Part shown: one piece after another, positions 5,184 to 5,554 of the stretch
Position numbering within the stretch: position 1 is the stretch's first letter
Layout: each line of letters begins with the position of its first letter
Assembly: GCA_012032075.1 (NCBI GenBank)
Contig: JAAURU010000267.1
Coordinates: 1 to 5,554, forward strand
Origin: Flavobacterium sp.
GTDB lineage: Bacteria > Bacteroidota > Bacteroidia > Flavobacteriales > Flavobacteriaceae
Direction of reading: 5' to 3'
DNA: 5,554 bases
Translations under genes and position numbers: made by a program
Notes under the pieces: model-generated
Databases searched by the model: none
The model's input: only the letters and a program-made list of their open reading frames with translations
Told to the model about the DNA's origin: nothing

Positions 5184-5554
5184 TTAGAAGTATCTAATTG
5201 CTTTAGTTTTAACGTTGTTTTGGTTTTTATCTAATGTTATTAAATCTTCTTGATTTGTATCATAACAAAATGCTGATGTAGCTGAACTTTCTGAAGAAGT
5301 CCAATACACCTCGTTATTAAAATCTATTACATCTAAAGGTTGTAAATTTAAATAAATTTTCTCCCATTCTTCGGCTGATGGTATAAACCAGTCTTTTTCC
5401 TGGTTGATGCTTAATCCTAACGCTGTTTTTGAGCTAAGTGTACCATTATTTAGAATATTACAAATTGCGGGATTTGTATAGTAGTTATTTAAACTTTGAT
5501 GATGATTTACTATTTGAATAGTATTTTGTAAACCACTTCCTATTGATGTAAATT
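5184..5554 (-). CDS. DUF1566 / Lcl C-terminal-like domain protein (3' end only)
   Basis: Only the last 122 codons are in the window; the gene enters from the right edge and stops with TAA at 5186-5184. The fragment has the marks of the DUF1566 (Legionella collagen-like, Lcl C-terminal) fold: a GxGxxNT stretch near the start (GSGLQNT); an alanine/cysteine segment (NPAICNIL); the DWFIPSAEEWEKIYLNL motif, equivalent to the family's D-W-x-(L/I)-P-S-x-x-E-L; then VYWTSSESSA, equivalent to YWSS-(S/T)-E; and a closing KAIRYF, equivalent to (V/A)-R-x-(V/I)-R-x-F. Such domains occur at the C-terminus of secreted or surface lectin-like proteins. No signal peptide can be judged because the N-terminus is missing. 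It ends 11 bases before the ECF sigma gene, on the same strand, so probably shares its transcript. Family assignment rests on motif pattern only. Confidence 0.75.
   Translation of the reverse strand, partial: FTSIGSGLQNTIQIVNHHQSLNNYYTNPAICNILNNGTLSSKTALGLSINQEKDWFIPSAEEWEKIYLNLQPLDVIDFNNEVYWTSSESSATSAFCYDTNQEDLITLDKNQNNVKTKAIRYF

Overview
The window looks like a chromosomal stretch from a flavobacterium (family Flavobacteriaceae, Bacteroidota). The DNA is strongly A/T-rich. Several upstream regions carry the Bacteroidota -7 box (TAnnTTTG). The short RpoD (about 287 residues once one frameshift is repaired) has the Flavobacterium-type N-terminus MRQLKITKQV. The pairing of an ECF sigma factor with a membrane-anchored outer-membrane-barrel protein is also typical of this group. 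Genus level is an inference.

Layout from left to right: (1) 1-191 is non-coding and holds a roughly 90-bp MITE-like element with imperfect terminal inverted repeats (55-72 / 128-144), an 18-bp palindrome inside it, and a weak hairpin after rpe. (2) 192-845 (-) is rpe, intact. (3) 846-1055 is a divergent promoter region. (4) 1056-1900 (+) is a very A/T-rich two-gene cassette: a small protein with a ParB/sulfiredoxin-like motif, and a small HAD-fold phosphatase-like protein 2 bp downstream. It lies opposite to all its neighbours, between rpoD and rpe. (5) 1901-2064 holds two hairpins. (6) 2065-2927 (-) is rpoD, the housekeeping sigma factor, broken in this sequence by a one-base deletion in a homopolymer. 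(7) 2928-3131 holds the rpoD promoter candidate and a strong terminator for the operon to its right. (8) 3132-5554 (-) is an operon of three genes in transcription order: a secreted-type protein with a DUF1566/Lcl-like C-terminal domain (its 5' end is outside the window), an ECF sigma factor, and a protein with an inner-membrane helix followed by an outer-membrane beta-barrel, overlapping the sigma gene by ATGA.

The last operon is the most interesting biology. An ECF sigma factor is translationally coupled to a protein that seems to run from the cytoplasm through the inner membrane and a long Ser/Asn/Lys-rich periplasmic linker to an outer-membrane barrel. This layout suits an envelope-spanning sensor or anti-sigma partner. 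The barrel gene carries three reading-frame lesions. Two of the four lesions in the window (rpoD and one in the barrel gene) are in homopolymer runs, and rpoD is normally essential, so sequencing or assembly error is the leading explanation for at least that lesion and possibly all of them; true pseudogenisation of the barrel gene cannot be excluded.
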